NCBI GenBank assembly: GCA_964019425.1
Contig: OZ025814.1
Span: 386,001 to 450,000 of the forward strand
DNA length: 64,000 bases
DNA from: Flectonema sp. DT1601
Taxonomy: Eukaryota > Euglenozoa > Diplonemea > Diplonemida > Diplonemidae
Direction of reading: 5' to 3'
In this document: positions 19,601-30,715 of the stretch, in pieces
Layout: each line of letters opens with the position of its first letter
Numbering within the stretch: position 1 is the first letter of the stretch
Made by a program: the position numbers and the translations under genes
The notes under the pieces: model-generated
The model's database searches: none
The model's input: only the letters and a program-made list of their open reading frames with translations
What the model was told of the DNA's origin: nothing

Positions 19601-22570
19601 TGTTTGTTCAGCAAATCGTTCTTTTGTATCAGTGAGTCCTTGAGAAAGAGCTACGACCTTTTCACGAAGTCTGTCAGTACCATCTTTTGTTAGTTGGGAT
19701 TGTAACTCTCTCTTTGTGTGTTCTAACTCTGATGTTGCTTCGCGATGTTGCTTGTCGAGGGAATAAAGTTTTTCTTGTAACTCAGAACGTTCAACTTCGA
19801 ACTCGTCTCCAAGTGTCTTCATTTGAAGAAGAGCATTTTGTAAAGATGCTTTCAGTACGTTGATTGCTTTTGTTGCTCTCGCTTTTACTTCATTAATTTC
19901 ATCTTTACACTCCTGGAGTTCTTTCATTCTGTCTGCTAACATTTGAGCATCAAATTCTCTTTCAGATTGAAGCTGACGACGCTCTTCAACAGCATCCTTG
20001 TCATTCTGAAGTCTGACTTCTGTTAACTTACCAGAGAGTTCTTCAATACGTTCTAAGTCTTTGTGCTTCTCAGCTAGTAGTTTATTCCTTTCAGCATCTG
20101 ATTGTTCTAATTTCTGAGCCGAGTCTTCATACTGAGCAGATGTTTCTGTTAAAGTGTCGCAGAGGAAGGCGATTTCTTTCATCTGCGCCTCCAACTCTCT
20201 TTTTAATTGGTCGTTTGCCGTTTTCATTTCGTCTGTTTCGCGTTTCATTTGTTCCAATCTTTCAGACGAACATTTCTTTACGAGATTAGCATTTCCGAGT
20301 TGGTTGTGTAGAAGTTTTGCTTCCTCCTCGATTCTATTATTCTCCTGTTCTAGTTTGTCTCTACTGGCTTCAACTTCTCTTAAAGAAGTCATTAGATCGG
20401 AATTCTTGTCCTGTTCTCGTTGGAGCTCTGATCGGGCGTCCAGTGATGAGACGAGTTCGCGACGAGCGCCTTCTAACTCTTCCATAGAATCGGCGAGACG
20501 TTCTTTTAAAATATCGAGTTGAACTAATAATTCTGCCTTCTCACGTAGCAGGTCAGCTACTTCTGGTGTTTTCGCAACTGCGTCCAAGCGACGTTGCGAT
20601 CCTCCTGATTGAAGCATCTCAACGTGTTCAACTAACTTTCTACGAGCATCATCAGCATCTCTTGCAGCTTGTGCCCATTGGTCTCTTTCAACAATGAGAG
20701 CATCTCGCTCTTGTTGAAGTTCTGCACCTTCGCGGAGAGTCTTTTCTAAAGCACCTCTAACTTCCTCAATCTGATCAGTGGCCATTGCTGACTTGTCTCT
20801 CTCTTCAAGTAGCTGTTGATCAGATCTTTCTAAAAGTTGTTGAGTTTGAGATAGAACATGTCTTAAAGACTCCAACGCATATTCATCAATTGCTTGCTTT
20901 TTATCAAAAGTAGCATCCTGATCAGTTTGTTGTGCTGGAGTAACGTCGAGAGCATCTTCTTCTAAGTGAGCGATTCCATAGCCATCTTGACCGAATAAAT
21001 TATTCATACGATCTTGAACAGGATCACAAGCAGCATCTACAGTGATTGGTCCCTTTGAGAGAATTTGAATCCTGTGCTGTAGTTCTACGATGCGAGTTTG
21101 TGCATCGTCGAGTTTTGATAAGATTTCACGGCGTTCATCTTGGCTGTCGATCTTTAATAGCTCAGCTGCTTGAGCTGCTGCTCTTGCAGCTACTAGTTGA
21201 TCAACTAATTTATCTCTTTCTTCACGAAGAGCAGAGAAGTCATCACCTCCTCTTGGATTTGTTGATGCGGTTCCAACCCTACGAGGTCTCTTACCTAAAC
21301 TGTCATCATCATCATCGTAAAATGATTCATCAATACTGCTTCCATCATCTGGATAACTTGCAGCATGACTATCATCATGTGATCTTCTTACTATTGACGC
21401 TTGCTTAACAGCTGTTAGTAGTCTTTGTTTTTCATTCCTCAGTCGAGAGTTGTCAGCTCTCGTGTCTGCTAATTCTCTCATGATTTGTTCAATATGATCA
21501 GTGTCTCTGGGTGATCCCATTGGTTCTGTGAATTGTTGTCTTTGAGCTCTCTTTAACTCTTCTTTAACATCTGATAACTCACCAGCACATTGCCTTAATC
21601 GAGCTCTATAACGAGCTAACTTCTCTTCAGGTGTTAAAAGTTTGTCCCATTGATGACCAAGAAGTTCTCTATCAGACTCTTGTCCTTCAAGAGACGACTG
21701 ATGAGGTTCACTAGATGAACGGCGGTTCATTTCTGAGTCAGCAGCAAACTCTCTCAAGTCAGCAATCTCTTGTAATAACTCTTGTACAGAACTACGTAGT
21801 TCTGTTGGATCTTGAATGGTCATTAAATGATGTAATCTAGCAGGTGGAATACGTGCTCTCCTAGAACTAGCAATACCAACACCATCAGTAGATGATCTCA
21901 CCTCTCTTCTCATTTCAGCGAGTTGTATTTTAGTAGTCGCTAGAGCTTGCTTCAAGGTACTGATGTAGGTCTGCGCATTCCTCATTGTTTCCTCATTCAC
22001 CTGATTGATCTCTCCTTCTGAAGCCAGTGAAACTAAAATCTGCATTTCCCTCATCGTCTCATCACGTTGACGAATAGCTTCGCGGTGCTGTTGTTCCATA
22101 GAGAGAGACTTTCCTTGAGCATCTTTTAGCGCAGCGTAGAGCTGTTGTATTTCAATAGTGTCTGTCTTTACATTGTGTTTAAGGTTTTGAATAACACTAT
22201 CAAGGTTTGGAGAATCAGATAACGCTTCTTCAAGTAGTAGTTGTGCTTCACGAAGAGACTCATGAAGGGAGCTGTTCTCAGCCTCTGACTTTAACAATCG
22301 TTGTTGATATTCGTTGTATTGTTGCATTGCATCTCCAGACCGTTCTTCAGCTTTTGATAATTGTTTTTTAAGAGTAGAGGTCTCTTTTCTCAGCATGTCA
22401 ACTTCAGTTCTTAAATGGTCTACTTCGGTACCTCTGTCTTCACCTCCTCTGGTCATGGCTGCGTGCAGTTGCATTCTCAAATCATCTCTTTCCCTCTTTA
22501 AGGACGATACTTCTCTTAACAATCTGTCAGGGGATGGGGGAAAGCTTTCCCCACTATTATCCCACATCAT
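16681..22570 (-). CDS. Long coiled-coil protein, three exons, 1784 residues
   Basis: Exons 22570-18104, 17639-17545 and 17473-16681 join in frame: the first splice is in phase 0 (AVCQ|DLDSLN) and the second restores ELHRLRAERD. Intron 1 (18103-17640, 464 bases) starts GTATGC and ends CAG; intron 2 (17544-17474, 71 bases) starts GTTTGT and ends CAG. The ATG has an acceptor-like CAG (22609-22611) 38 bases upstream. Nearly the whole protein is heptad-rich, highly charged (Glu/Lys/Arg/Gln) coiled coil with short breaks, including an acidic run of Asp near residues 420-430 followed by KRPRR. No motor, globular or membrane domain is visible. It resembles rootletin/CROCC-, golgin- or TPR-type rods in general composition, which is not enough to name it. 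Context with IFT dynein and tubulin makes a basal body or flagellar role possible. The reading frame at 17526 that extends past exon 3 is intron read-through, not a separate start. Confidence 0.85.
17667..18060. other. GC-rich, hairpin-rich island inside intron 1 of the coiled-coil gene
   Basis: About 390 bases inside the 464-base intron are clearly richer in G and C than the surrounding AT-rich DNA. They contain strong inverted repeats: 17679-17686 with 17692-17699 (8 bp, 5-base loop), 17726-17732 with 17770-17776 enclosing 17744-17750 with 17757-17763, and 17784-17789 with 17793-17798. On the minus strand a frame of roughly 90 codons is open with a Leu-rich stretch; on the plus strand an 83-codon frame is open. 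Neither resembles a known protein to me. Could be a structured RNA nested in the intron or an unrecognised insertion. I did not match it to RNase P, SRP, U3 or snRNA landmarks. Confidence 0.45.
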
Positions 22571-22695
22571 TTTGTTTTGAAGTTATCCCTCTTTACAGAG
22601 AGGGGTTTCTGGTAATAGAATTAGAAGATGAAGAAACTTTAAAACTAAATAAAACAATCTGTAAATAATAATAAATCACATCGTGTAAACGATGC

Positions 22696-23868
22696 TTAAG
22701 TCATCTCATCGATGTTCTCTTTTCCAACAGGAATACTTCGTTGTTGTTCAGTGGTGCGTTGTAGCCCTAAATTACGTAGTTCAGCATCTCTTCGGTGTTT
22801 TGCGCGGTCAATTTTATCTTGATCCCGACGTTCACCAGCGAGATTCGCTTTCTGTAAAGCCAACTGTTGCTTAGCTTGAATTTGATCATCTCTCCTACTA
22901 TGAATAATTTGCAAGTGCTGAGATACTTTCTGGTGACGAACTGCATCAGCATCATGACGAGATAGTACGAGTTGGTTTAGTTTATTTCTATTTTCTTCAT
23001 TCTGTTTAGACAACCAAAGATTCTTTAATTTCGCACCCGTTCGTTTCTTTTCAACCGCCTGTTGGTGACGAGCAAGTTGCTCATCCTTTGCAATAGCCTT
23101 CTTGAGAAATGCGTCTTTCACAGTTTCATAAGTTTCTTTCTGTTCTACTGTTCTTTTTGGAATAATAGAAATTTGAGAAAGAAGAGAATCTCGCGTTGAA
23201 TTAAAACGTTGTTGTTGTCGCTGATTTCTATCTTTGACACGTTGCTCCAGTTCAGCTATGGCTGTTTTAGTGTTAGCTTCTGACTGTAATCTGCAAGCCT
23301 CATGCATCGCAGCTTGGTCAGCGTGTTGTTCTCGTAAACTGTCTCTCTCTGTTGCTACTTTTAGTTGGTGTCTCCTTACTAATAGTTCTCTTCGCATTGC
23401 CTTTTGTGAAACTTTCTTAAGAGCGTCGCGTTCCTTTTTCTGTCGTAAAATTGCAGCTAACTGCGCGGAGCTCTTCCAAAGACGTCGTTTTTGTTGTCGT
23501 TCGAGTGTTGTCAGTTTTTGAATTTCTGAAGCATTTCGTTGTACGATGGCATGCTTCTTAGCAGCAAGTTCGATGATCTCACATCTTCGCTGGTCATCAA
23601 CCAGTTCACGATTTTCTAATATGTGGTCTCGGTAGGTGCTGTACTTCGTTGATAGTTCTTCTTCGTTTTCGCATAAAAAAGTTAATTCTTGTCTTCTATG
23701 TTCTTGGACTCTAATTACCTCTCTCAGTTCATCATCAGTCATGTCTAGTGGTAAAGTCCTTTCTAACTTTCTGAATAGCTCTGCAATTCTTCGTAGTCTC
23801 CATGCTCGTCCATTTAGTGAGGATCCTAAACCTCTCTCTGGAGACTCGTTGTTACTGACAGAACTCAT
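22696..23868 (-). CDS. Charged helical (coiled-coil) protein of unknown function
   Basis: Single exon, 390 residues, only 125 bases downstream-to-upstream from the 1784-residue coiled-coil gene on the same strand. The protein is almost entirely predicted helix, rich in Arg, Lys, Gln and Glu, with many RRxxL and QRxR stretches and no obvious globular domain. An acceptor-like CAG after a U-rich tract (23903-23905) lies 34 bases before the ATG. The composition resembles cilium- and microtubule-associated rods such as CFAP/trichohyalin-like proteins, but no specific family is recognisable. The intact frame, sensible composition and acceptor support a real gene. Confidence 0.75.
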   Translation of the reverse strand: MSSVSNNESPERGLGSSLNGRAWRLRRIAELFRKLERTLPLDMTDDELREVIRVQEHRRQELTFLCENEEELSTKYSTYRDHILENRELVDDQRRCEIIELAAKKHAIVQRNASEIQKLTTLERQQKRRLWKSSAQLAAILRQKKERDALKKVSQKAMRRELLVRRHQLKVATERDSLREQHADQAAMHEACRLQSEANTKTAIAELEQRVKDRNQRQQQRFNSTRDSLLSQISIIPKRTVEQKETYETVKDAFLKKAIAKDEQLARHQQAVEKKRTGAKLKNLWLSKQNEENRNKLNQLVLSRHDADAVRHQKVSQHLQIIHSRRDDQIQAKQQLALQKANLAGERRDQDKIDRAKHRRDAELRNLGLQRTTEQQRSIPVGKENIDEMT

Positions 23869-24407
23869 TTTTTAACCATCATGAAATACCTTATCATAAA
23901 AACTGAAATAGTAATAACAAAAAATTCACCACTTGCCATCACATTGTTAAACCTTCTCTACGCACGATTGAACACCGGGAGTGTTACTTATATTTTTTTT
24001 TCGAAATTTCTTTTCAATTTTTTTTTTTTTTTTTTTTTTTAATTCCTTTTTTTTTTTTTTGATGCAAAATTGTTCTTCCATGTCTGTATGTTATAGGAAA
24101 AAAAAAATCGCACCTAAAAACACTTTACATTGAACTACACAACGTAGGTACTTAAAATTCAGGAACTGACTTTTAGAGGCGTTATGTTCGCAATATATAG
24201 AGTATATCGTTTTGTTTATTTTCTTTTTAAGTGAGAATTCTCATATCTGATTGTGCAAAAGGAAAAATGAAATTATTTCTATTGGAAGGAGACGTTTCCC
24301 GCAAACGGAATCCTTTTCATTATCCTGAGAATGCGAGAGTAGCTTTTTATATAAATAATTTAATATCACTCGACACCTGAATATTAAACTTGACAACAAA
24401 CTACCAT
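23869..24407. other. Intergenic, 539 bases
   Basis: AT-rich spacer with long T runs (about 24018-24060, interrupted once). It holds the 3' flank of AHCY copy 2, which does not match the 3' flanks of the other copies. No gene recognised. Confidence 0.5.
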
Positions 24408-25715
24408 CTAGTAACGGTAGTGAGCAGGCTTGAATGGTCCCTCAACGGTGACTCCAATGTACTCGGCCTGCTTGGCTGAAAGGGTGGTGAGCTTGGCTCC
24501 CAACTTGCTCAAGTGAGCACGTGCAACCTTCTCGTCAAGAACCTTTGGAAGAAGGAACACCTCAGTCTGGTTTCCTCTTGGGTAGTCTCCCTGCTTGGTG
24601 TACAATTCAATCTGGGCAAGCACCTGGTTGGTGAAAGAGTTCGACATAACGAATGACGGGTGACCAGTGGCACATCCAAGGTTGACCAAACGTCCCTCAG
24701 CGAGAAGGATGATGTGACGGCCTGATGCCATGGTGTAACGGTCCACTTGCGGCTTGATCTCAACCTTCTCCTTGCAGTTCTCGTTCAACCAGGCGACCTG
24801 GATCTCAGTGTCGAAGTGACCAATGTTGCAAACAATGGCGTCGTTCATCATTTTAGGGAAGTGCTCCTTGGTGATGATGTCGTCGTTTCCGGTGGTGGTT
24901 ACGAAGATGTGGCATTCCTCAACAACGTCCTCCATGGTGGTGACCTGGAATCCCTCCATCAAAGCCTGAAGGGCGTTGATAGGATCGATCTCAGTGACGA
25001 TCACACGGGCTCCGAAGTTTCTCAATGCGAATGCGCATCCCTTACCAACGTCTCCGTATCCGGCAACAACACAGGTCTTTCCGGCGATCATGACGTCGGT
25101 GGCTCTCTTGATTCCGTCAACAAGGGACTCACGGCATCCGTACAAGTTGTCGAACTTCGACTTGGTTACTGAGTCGTTCACGTTGATAGCTGGGAAAGGA
25201 AGGGTTCCGATCTTGCATCTCTTGAACAGAGACTTTACTCCAGTGGTGGTCTCCTCGGAAACTCCAAGGATCTTCTTCACGAGGTCTCCTCCCTGGGCGA
25301 TCACCATGTTGGTCAAATCACCACCGTCGTCCAACAACATGTTTGGCATACCATCACCAGAGAATCCCTTGATGGTCTGCTCAACACACCAGTTGTACTC
25401 CTCCTCGGTCTCTCCCTTCCACGCGAACACTGGAACTCCAGTCTTGGCGATGGCCGCGGCGGCGTGGTCCTGGGTGGAGAAGATGTTGCATGATGACCAT
25501 CTGATCTCAGCTCCCAACGCGGTAAGGGTCTCGATCAATACGGCGGTCTGGATGGTCATGTGAAGGCATCCAGCGATCTTAGCGTCCTTAAGTGGCTTTG
25601 ATGCTCCGAACTCAGCACGAAGTTCCATCAGTCCAGGCATCTCGTTCTCGGCCAACTCGATCTCCTTACGACCGAATTCCGCGAGGGAGATATCCTTAAC
25701 TTTGTAGTCAGTCAT
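24408..25715 (-). CDS. AHCY: S-adenosylhomocysteine hydrolase, copy 2
   Basis: 435 residues, protein identical to copy 1, with the complete NAD site (GYGDVGKG at 219-226) and C-terminal Lys429/Tyr433. It is the first of three copies in direct tandem. Silent differences include a CAA/CGA-type change near 24523. Its upstream 148 bases match copy 1, not copies 3 and 4, while its 3' flank is unique. The candidate acceptor AG is at 25746-25748. Confidence 0.98.
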   Translation of the reverse strand: MTDYKVKDISLAEFGRKEIELAENEMPGLMELRAEFGASKPLKDAKIAGCLHMTIQTAVLIETLTALGAEIRWSSCNIFSTQDHAAAAIAKTGVPVFAWKGETEEEYNWCVEQTIKGFSGDGMPNMLLDDGGDLTNMVIAQGGDLVKKILGVSEETTTGVKSLFKRCKIGTLPFPAINVNDSVTKSKFDNLYGCRESLVDGIKRATDVMIAGKTCVVAGYGDVGKGCAFALRNFGARVIVTEIDPINALQALMEGFQVTTMEDVVEECHIFVTTTGNDDIITKEHFPKMMNDAIVCNIGHFDTEIQVAWLNENCKEKVEIKPQVDRYTMASGRHIILLAEGRLVNLGCATGHPSFVMSNSFTNQVLAQIELYTKQGDYPRGNQTEVFLLPKVLDEKVARAHLSKLGAKLTTLSAKQAEYIGVTVEGPFKPAHYRY

Positions 25716-25863
25716 TTTGATTAAAGTGGGTTGTGGTTTTGATAACTGAATTGAGGAATGAAGATCTTAACCTTTTTATTGATGCAATCATAAAACAACA
25801 ATCGCTAATCTATACTTTTATTCTATCTCTACAATTCTTTTTATATATTCCGCAGAGGACTCA
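25716..25863 (-). promoter_or_regulatory. AHCY upstream block, copy 2 (partner of 16041-16188)
   Basis: Identical by eye to the copy 1 upstream block over 148 bases. The boundary is sharp, just after a CCGCAGAGGACTCA sequence on the plus strand, as expected for a duplication or conversion breakpoint. Confidence 0.6.
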
Positions 25864-26287
25864 TCCTGTTTCGGGATGTCTATTCATGACAATTAATACG
25901 TAACTACAAAAGTAAAACAACCAACAGAAATACTCACATCTTCACTTTAAATCAACTAGATACCTGCGCCTATCAATAGCTAAACTAAGAGTAGCCTCAG
26001 TTAAAACAGTGGTTAGTGATCACCGTCATCTAGTTTTTTTAGCAACAATTAAACAACAGAAAGTGCTACTATTGATTAATCACACTCAGAGAAATATAGG
26101 AAAGATTATTTCATGGGGGATGTCCACATAAAATATGATTCATTATTTAGTATTTAATGCGGAAGTAGTTACGCCTAACTTCTGATCTCGCTCATCAAAA
26201 GCAGACCTCACATCATAAGTGTGTACCTGTGGTATGAATTAACTAGTCATAAACAACACTACAGTATACTTTCGACTAAGTCAGAAA

Positions 26288-26534
26288 AGGAGAGGAAGAT
26301 GTATTTTTTTATTTTTTTCTGTTTTCGGAATTGTTTTTTCTCGAAGGGGGAAGGAAAGGTATCCGCATGGGGCCACCACTTCCTTCCCCTCCCGGTACGT
26401 TTTTGTTTCTCCTCATGTTTTTTTTTTATTATTTGTTACGGAGTTTATTATATAAAAGAATGATTGTTGGTGTTAAGGAAGTTTTTCAACTGACGAATTG
26501 GAGTATTGCACACCCTGATAGCACCACCTACCAT
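26288..26534 (-). repeat. 3'-flank block shared by AHCY copies 3 and 4 (copy 3)
   Basis: Matches 28231-28491 with small indels. It includes an inverted repeat, GGGGAAGGAA at 26347-26356 and TTCCTTCCCC at 26380-26389, a 10-bp stem around a 23-base loop, about 150 bases past the stop codon. Probably 3' UTR. Confidence 0.7.
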
Positions 26535-27842
26535 CTAGTAACGGTAGTGAGCAGGCTTGAATGGTCCCTCAACGGTGACTCCAATGTACTCGGCCTGCTT
26601 GGCTGAAAGGGTGGTGAGCTTGGCTCCCAACTTGCTCAAGTGAGCACGTGCGACCTTCTCGTCAAGAACCTTTGGAAGAAGGAACACCTCAGTCTGGTTT
26701 CCTCTTGGGTAGTCTCCCTGCTTGGTGTACAACTCAATCTGGGCAAGCACCTGGTTGGTGAAAGAGTTCGACATAACGAATGACGGGTGACCAGTGGCAC
26801 ATCCAAGGTTGACCAAACGTCCCTCAGCGAGAAGGATGATGTGACGGCCTGATGCCATGGTGTAACGGTCCACTTGCGGCTTGATCTCAACCTTCTCCTT
26901 GCAGTTCTCGTTCAACCAGGCGACCTGGATCTCAGTGTCGAAGTGACCAATGTTGCAAACAATGGCGTCGTTCATCATTTTAGGGAAGTGCTCCTTGGTG
27001 ATGATGTCGTCGTTTCCGGTGGTGGTTACGAAGATGTGGCATTCCTCAACAACGTCCTCCATGGTGGTGACCTGGAATCCCTCCATCAAAGCCTGAAGGG
27101 CGTTGATAGGATCGATCTCAGTGACGATCACACGGGCTCCGAAGTTTCTCAATGCGAATGCGCATCCCTTACCAACGTCTCCGTATCCGGCAACAACACA
27201 GGTCTTTCCGGCGATCATGACGTCAGTGGCTCTCTTGATTCCGTCAACAAGGGACTCACGGCATCCGTACAAGTTGTCGAACTTCGACTTGGTTACGGAG
27301 TCGTTCACGTTGATAGCTGGGAAAGGAAGGGTTCCGATCTTGCATCTCTTGAACAGAGACTTTACTCCAGTAGTGGTCTCCTCGGAAACTCCAAGGATCT
27401 TCTTCACGAGGTCTCCTCCCTGGGCGATCACCATGTTGGTCAAATCACCACCGTCATCCAACAACATGTTTGGCATACCATCACCAGAGAATCCCTTGAT
27501 GGTCTGCTCAACACACCAGTTGTACTCCTCCTCGGTCTCTCCCTTCCACGCGAACACTGGAACTCCAGTCTTGGCGATGGCCGCGGCGGCGTGGTCCTGG
27601 GTGGAGAAGATGTTGCATGATGACCATCTGATCTCAGCTCCCAACGCGGTAAGGGTCTCGATCAATACGGCGGTCTGGATGGTCATGTGAAGGCATCCAG
27701 CGATCTTAGCGTCCTTAAGTGGCTTTGATGCTCCGAACTCAGCACGAAGTTCCATCAGTCCAGGCATCTCGTTCTCGGCCAACTCGATCTCCTTACGACC
27801 GAATTCCGCGAGGGAGATATCCTTAACTTTGTAGTCAGTCAT
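26535..27842 (-). CDS. AHCY: S-adenosylhomocysteine hydrolase, copy 3
   Basis: 435 residues, protein identical to the other copies with all active-site and NAD-site motifs. Silent differences from the others occur at scattered third positions, for example near 26730 and 27235. Only about 40 bases upstream of the ATG, up to and just past the candidate acceptor AG (27873-27875), match copies 1 and 2. The 3' flank matches copy 4, so copies 3 and 4 look like a tandem duplication with a period of 1957 bases. Confidence 0.98.
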   Translation of the reverse strand: MTDYKVKDISLAEFGRKEIELAENEMPGLMELRAEFGASKPLKDAKIAGCLHMTIQTAVLIETLTALGAEIRWSSCNIFSTQDHAAAAIAKTGVPVFAWKGETEEEYNWCVEQTIKGFSGDGMPNMLLDDGGDLTNMVIAQGGDLVKKILGVSEETTTGVKSLFKRCKIGTLPFPAINVNDSVTKSKFDNLYGCRESLVDGIKRATDVMIAGKTCVVAGYGDVGKGCAFALRNFGARVIVTEIDPINALQALMEGFQVTTMEDVVEECHIFVTTTGNDDIITKEHFPKMMNDAIVCNIGHFDTEIQVAWLNENCKEKVEIKPQVDRYTMASGRHIILLAEGRLVNLGCATGHPSFVMSNSFTNQVLAQIELYTKQGDYPRGNQTEVFLLPKVLDEKVARAHLSKLGAKLTTLSAKQAEYIGVTVEGPFKPAHYRY

Positions 27843-28491
27843 TTTGATTAAAGTGGGTTGTGGTTTTGATAACTGAATTGAGAAAATAATTAGAATTAAA
27901 AGCTAATGTGAAACACTCAATGAGGAAATGCCAACAACGACTTTACCCATCCACCGCGATAACCGTCCAATTTGCAGTTCCATTTAACTAGTAAGGCAAC
28001 CAATATACACTAACGCAAGTACAATAAGTCTTTATGCAATGTGAAAAAGAAATCATTCCTTCTCGATACGTTAAAAGGTACTGTCATCTGAGTAAAGAAC
28101 ATTACATTACATAGGTCTATGTGAGGTTATTTAAAGATAATGTTTTTATCTGTTAAGAAACTAGTAATTAATAAAGAGTGCTAATGTTAATAATATTTTA
28201 CCGCGTTTCTCATTGCGGATCACTTTTAAGAGGAGAGGAAGATGAATTTTTTATTTTTTTCTGTTTTCGGAATTGTTTTTTCTCGAAGGGGGGAAGGAAA
28301 GGTATCCGCATGGGGCCACCACTTCCTTCCCCTCCCGGTACGTTTTTGTTTCTCCTCATGTTTTTTTTTTTATTTGTTACGGAGTTTATTATTATAAAGA
28401 ATGATTGCACTCACTAGTCGGTGTTAAGGAAGTTTTTCAACTGACGAATTAGAACTGGAGTATTGCACACCCTGATAGCACCACCTACCAT
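27843..28491. other. Intergenic between AHCY copies 3 and 4, 649 bases
   Basis: The first 40 bases are the shared AHCY leader. About 27885-28230 is unique AT-rich sequence. 28231-28491 is the 3'-flank block shared with copy 3. No other gene seen. Confidence 0.55.
28231..28491 (-). repeat. 3'-flank block shared by AHCY copies 3 and 4 (copy 4)
   Basis: Partner of 26288-26534. The stem is kept: GGGGAAGGAA at 28290-28299 and TTCCTTCCCC at 28323-28332. Small insertions separate the two blocks, so they have been diverging while the coding regions stayed the same. Confidence 0.7.
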
Positions 28492-29799
28492 TTAGTAACG
28501 GTAGTGAGCAGGCTTGAATGGTCCCTCAACGGTGACTCCAATGTACTCGGCCTGCTTGGCTGAAAGGGTGGTGAGCTTGGCTCCCAACTTGCTCAAATGA
28601 GCACGTGCGACCTTCTCGTCAAGAACCTTTGGAAGAAGGAACACCTCAGTCTGGTTTCCTCTTGGGTAGTCTCCCTGCTTGGTGTACAATTCAATCTGGG
28701 CAAGCACCTGGTTGGTGAAAGAGTTCGACATAACGAATGACGGGTGACCAGTGGCACATCCAAGGTTGACCAAACGTCCTTCAGCGAGAAGGATGATGTG
28801 ACGGCCTGATGCCATGGTGTAACGGTCCACTTGCGGCTTGATCTCAACCTTCTCCTTGCAGTTCTCGTTCAACCAGGCGACCTGGATCTCAGTGTCGAAG
28901 TGACCAATGTTGCAAACAATGGCGTCGTTCATCATTTTAGGGAAGTGCTCCTTGGTGATGATGTCGTCGTTTCCGGTGGTGGTTACGAAGATGTGGCATT
29001 CCTCAACAACGTCCTCCATGGTGGTGACCTGGAATCCCTCCATCAAAGCCTGAAGGGCGTTGATAGGATCGATCTCAGTGACAATGACACGGGCTCCGAA
29101 GTTTCTCAATGCGAATGCGCATCCCTTACCAACGTCTCCGTATCCGGCAACAACACAGGTCTTTCCGGCGATCATGACGTCGGTGGCTCTCTTGATTCCG
29201 TCAACAAGGGACTCACGGCATCCGTACAAGTTGTCGAACTTCGACTTGGTTACGGAGTCGTTCACGTTGATAGCTGGGAAAGGAAGGGTTCCGATCTTGC
29301 ATCTCTTGAACAGAGACTTTACTCCAGTGGTGGTCTCCTCGGAAACTCCGAGGATCTTCTTCACGAGGTCTCCTCCCTGGGCGATCACCATGTTGGTCAA
29401 ATCACCACCGTCATCCAACAACATGTTTGGCATACCATCACCAGAGAATCCCTTGATGGTCTGCTCAACACACCAGTTGTACTCCTCCTCGGTCTCTCCC
29501 TTCCACGCGAACACTGGAACTCCAGTCTTGGCGATGGCCGCGGCGGCGTGGTCCTGGGTGGAGAAGATGTTGCATGATGACCATCTGATCTCAGCTCCCA
29601 ACGCGGTAAGGGTCTCGATCAATACGGCGGTCTGGATGGTCATGTGAAGGCATCCAGCGATCTTAGCGTCCTTAAGTGGCTTTGATGCTCCGAACTCAGC
29701 ACGAAGTTCCATCAGTCCAGGCATCTCGTTCTCGGCCAACTCGATCTCCTTACGACCGAATTCCGCGAGGGAGATATCCTTAACTTTGTAGTCAGTCAT
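28492..29799 (-). CDS. AHCY: S-adenosylhomocysteine hydrolase, copy 4
   Basis: 435 residues, protein identical to the other three copies. Silent changes are found near 28599, 28780 and 29082. The leader of about 40 bases is shared with the other copies; upstream of it the flank is unique. Candidate acceptor AG at 29830-29832. Last of the three-gene tandem run; next gene upstream on the same strand is the IFT dynein heavy chain. Confidence 0.98.
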   Translation of the reverse strand: MTDYKVKDISLAEFGRKEIELAENEMPGLMELRAEFGASKPLKDAKIAGCLHMTIQTAVLIETLTALGAEIRWSSCNIFSTQDHAAAAIAKTGVPVFAWKGETEEEYNWCVEQTIKGFSGDGMPNMLLDDGGDLTNMVIAQGGDLVKKILGVSEETTTGVKSLFKRCKIGTLPFPAINVNDSVTKSKFDNLYGCRESLVDGIKRATDVMIAGKTCVVAGYGDVGKGCAFALRNFGARVIVTEIDPINALQALMEGFQVTTMEDVVEECHIFVTTTGNDDIITKEHFPKMMNDAIVCNIGHFDTEIQVAWLNENCKEKVEIKPQVDRYTMASGRHIILLAEGRLVNLGCATGHPSFVMSNSFTNQVLAQIELYTKQGDYPRGNQTEVFLLPKVLDEKVARAHLSKLGAKLTTLSAKQAEYIGVTVEGPFKPAHYRY

Positions 29800-30715
29800 T
29801 TTGATTAAAGTGGGTTGTGGTTTTGATAACTGAATTGAGGAATTATCTTAAAACAATCGAATAACAATAATAAAATAGGATCCAAGAACAACCCCGGTGG
29901 GGGAAGGGAAAACAGATGTTGTTTGTTAACTGCAAAGGGGGAAGTAAAGGAGAAGACAGGGAATTAAAAAAACTGAAAAATGGTCTTCGCGATTTTTTTT
30001 TTTTTTGAAAGAAACGAACAACCGCAACGAATTTATTATTTCTTTTTTTATTTTTTTTGTATTCGAAGACAGTTTACCAACAGAGACGAAGCTAGCGCTT
30101 TGTCACCAACCAAAAAACGCGTAACAAACCAACGATTGATCTCTTTTTTCAAGAATCAAGTGGCTTAAAAAAAAAGAAAATAATTAGATCAAAGAAAAGG
30201 GGGAATATTGAAATACCTTTTACAACACTTGCCTGAAAGAACGTGAACCAAGGTTTTAAAAAAAAAAAAAAAAAATAAAAAAAAAATTAGATTAGATTAG
30301 ATTAGATTTTGGATAATCATTTCGGACTACGGGACCTTCTATACCCGAATTGCTAAAGAACAGATGTAACTTCTTGCATAATTTAGGATCTAACAACTTG
30401 ACAATTATTTTTTTTAAAAAACTTTTATTTTACTTTATTCTTTTTTTTTTTTCAAGCTAGGGTGGTTTGCAGATACCTAGAAGCCAATTAAGTAGAAAAA
30501 TAAATACAAGTCTCGACGCGTGTCGGTACACGAATCGGTCACGTATGTAAAAAACACAATAAAGTGGGAAAAGGAAAAAAAAAGCAAAAAAAAATAAAAA
30601 TAAAGTGTAAACATCTATTATCGGTAAAAACAAAGAAATAAAAAAATATAAAAATAACCGATGAGAGCTTGCTCAGCTCTAAAAAGGAAAAGAAAAAAAA
30701 AACTTCATCACATTA
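29800..30715. other. Intergenic, 916 bases
   Basis: Low-complexity spacer: many A and T runs and a short TTAGA tandem repeat near 30288-30306. It contains the leader of AHCY copy 4 and the 3' UTR of the dynein gene. A 62-codon plus-strand frame at 29980 is Phe-rich low complexity. No gene recognised. Confidence 0.5.

Larger units (their letters stand above)
25716..26534. other. Intergenic between AHCY copies 2 and 3, 819 bases
   Basis: Starts with the 148-base block shared with copy 1 (25716-25863). The middle (about 25864-26287) is unique AT-rich sequence. The last 247 bases (26288-26534) are homologous to the 3' flank of copy 4 and carry a stem-loop. No protein gene seen. Confidence 0.55.

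Noticed and set aside
30288-30306. TTAGA tandem repeat as an internal telomere repeat
   Set aside because: Only four units, embedded in low-complexity spacer, and not a TTAGGG-type sequence.
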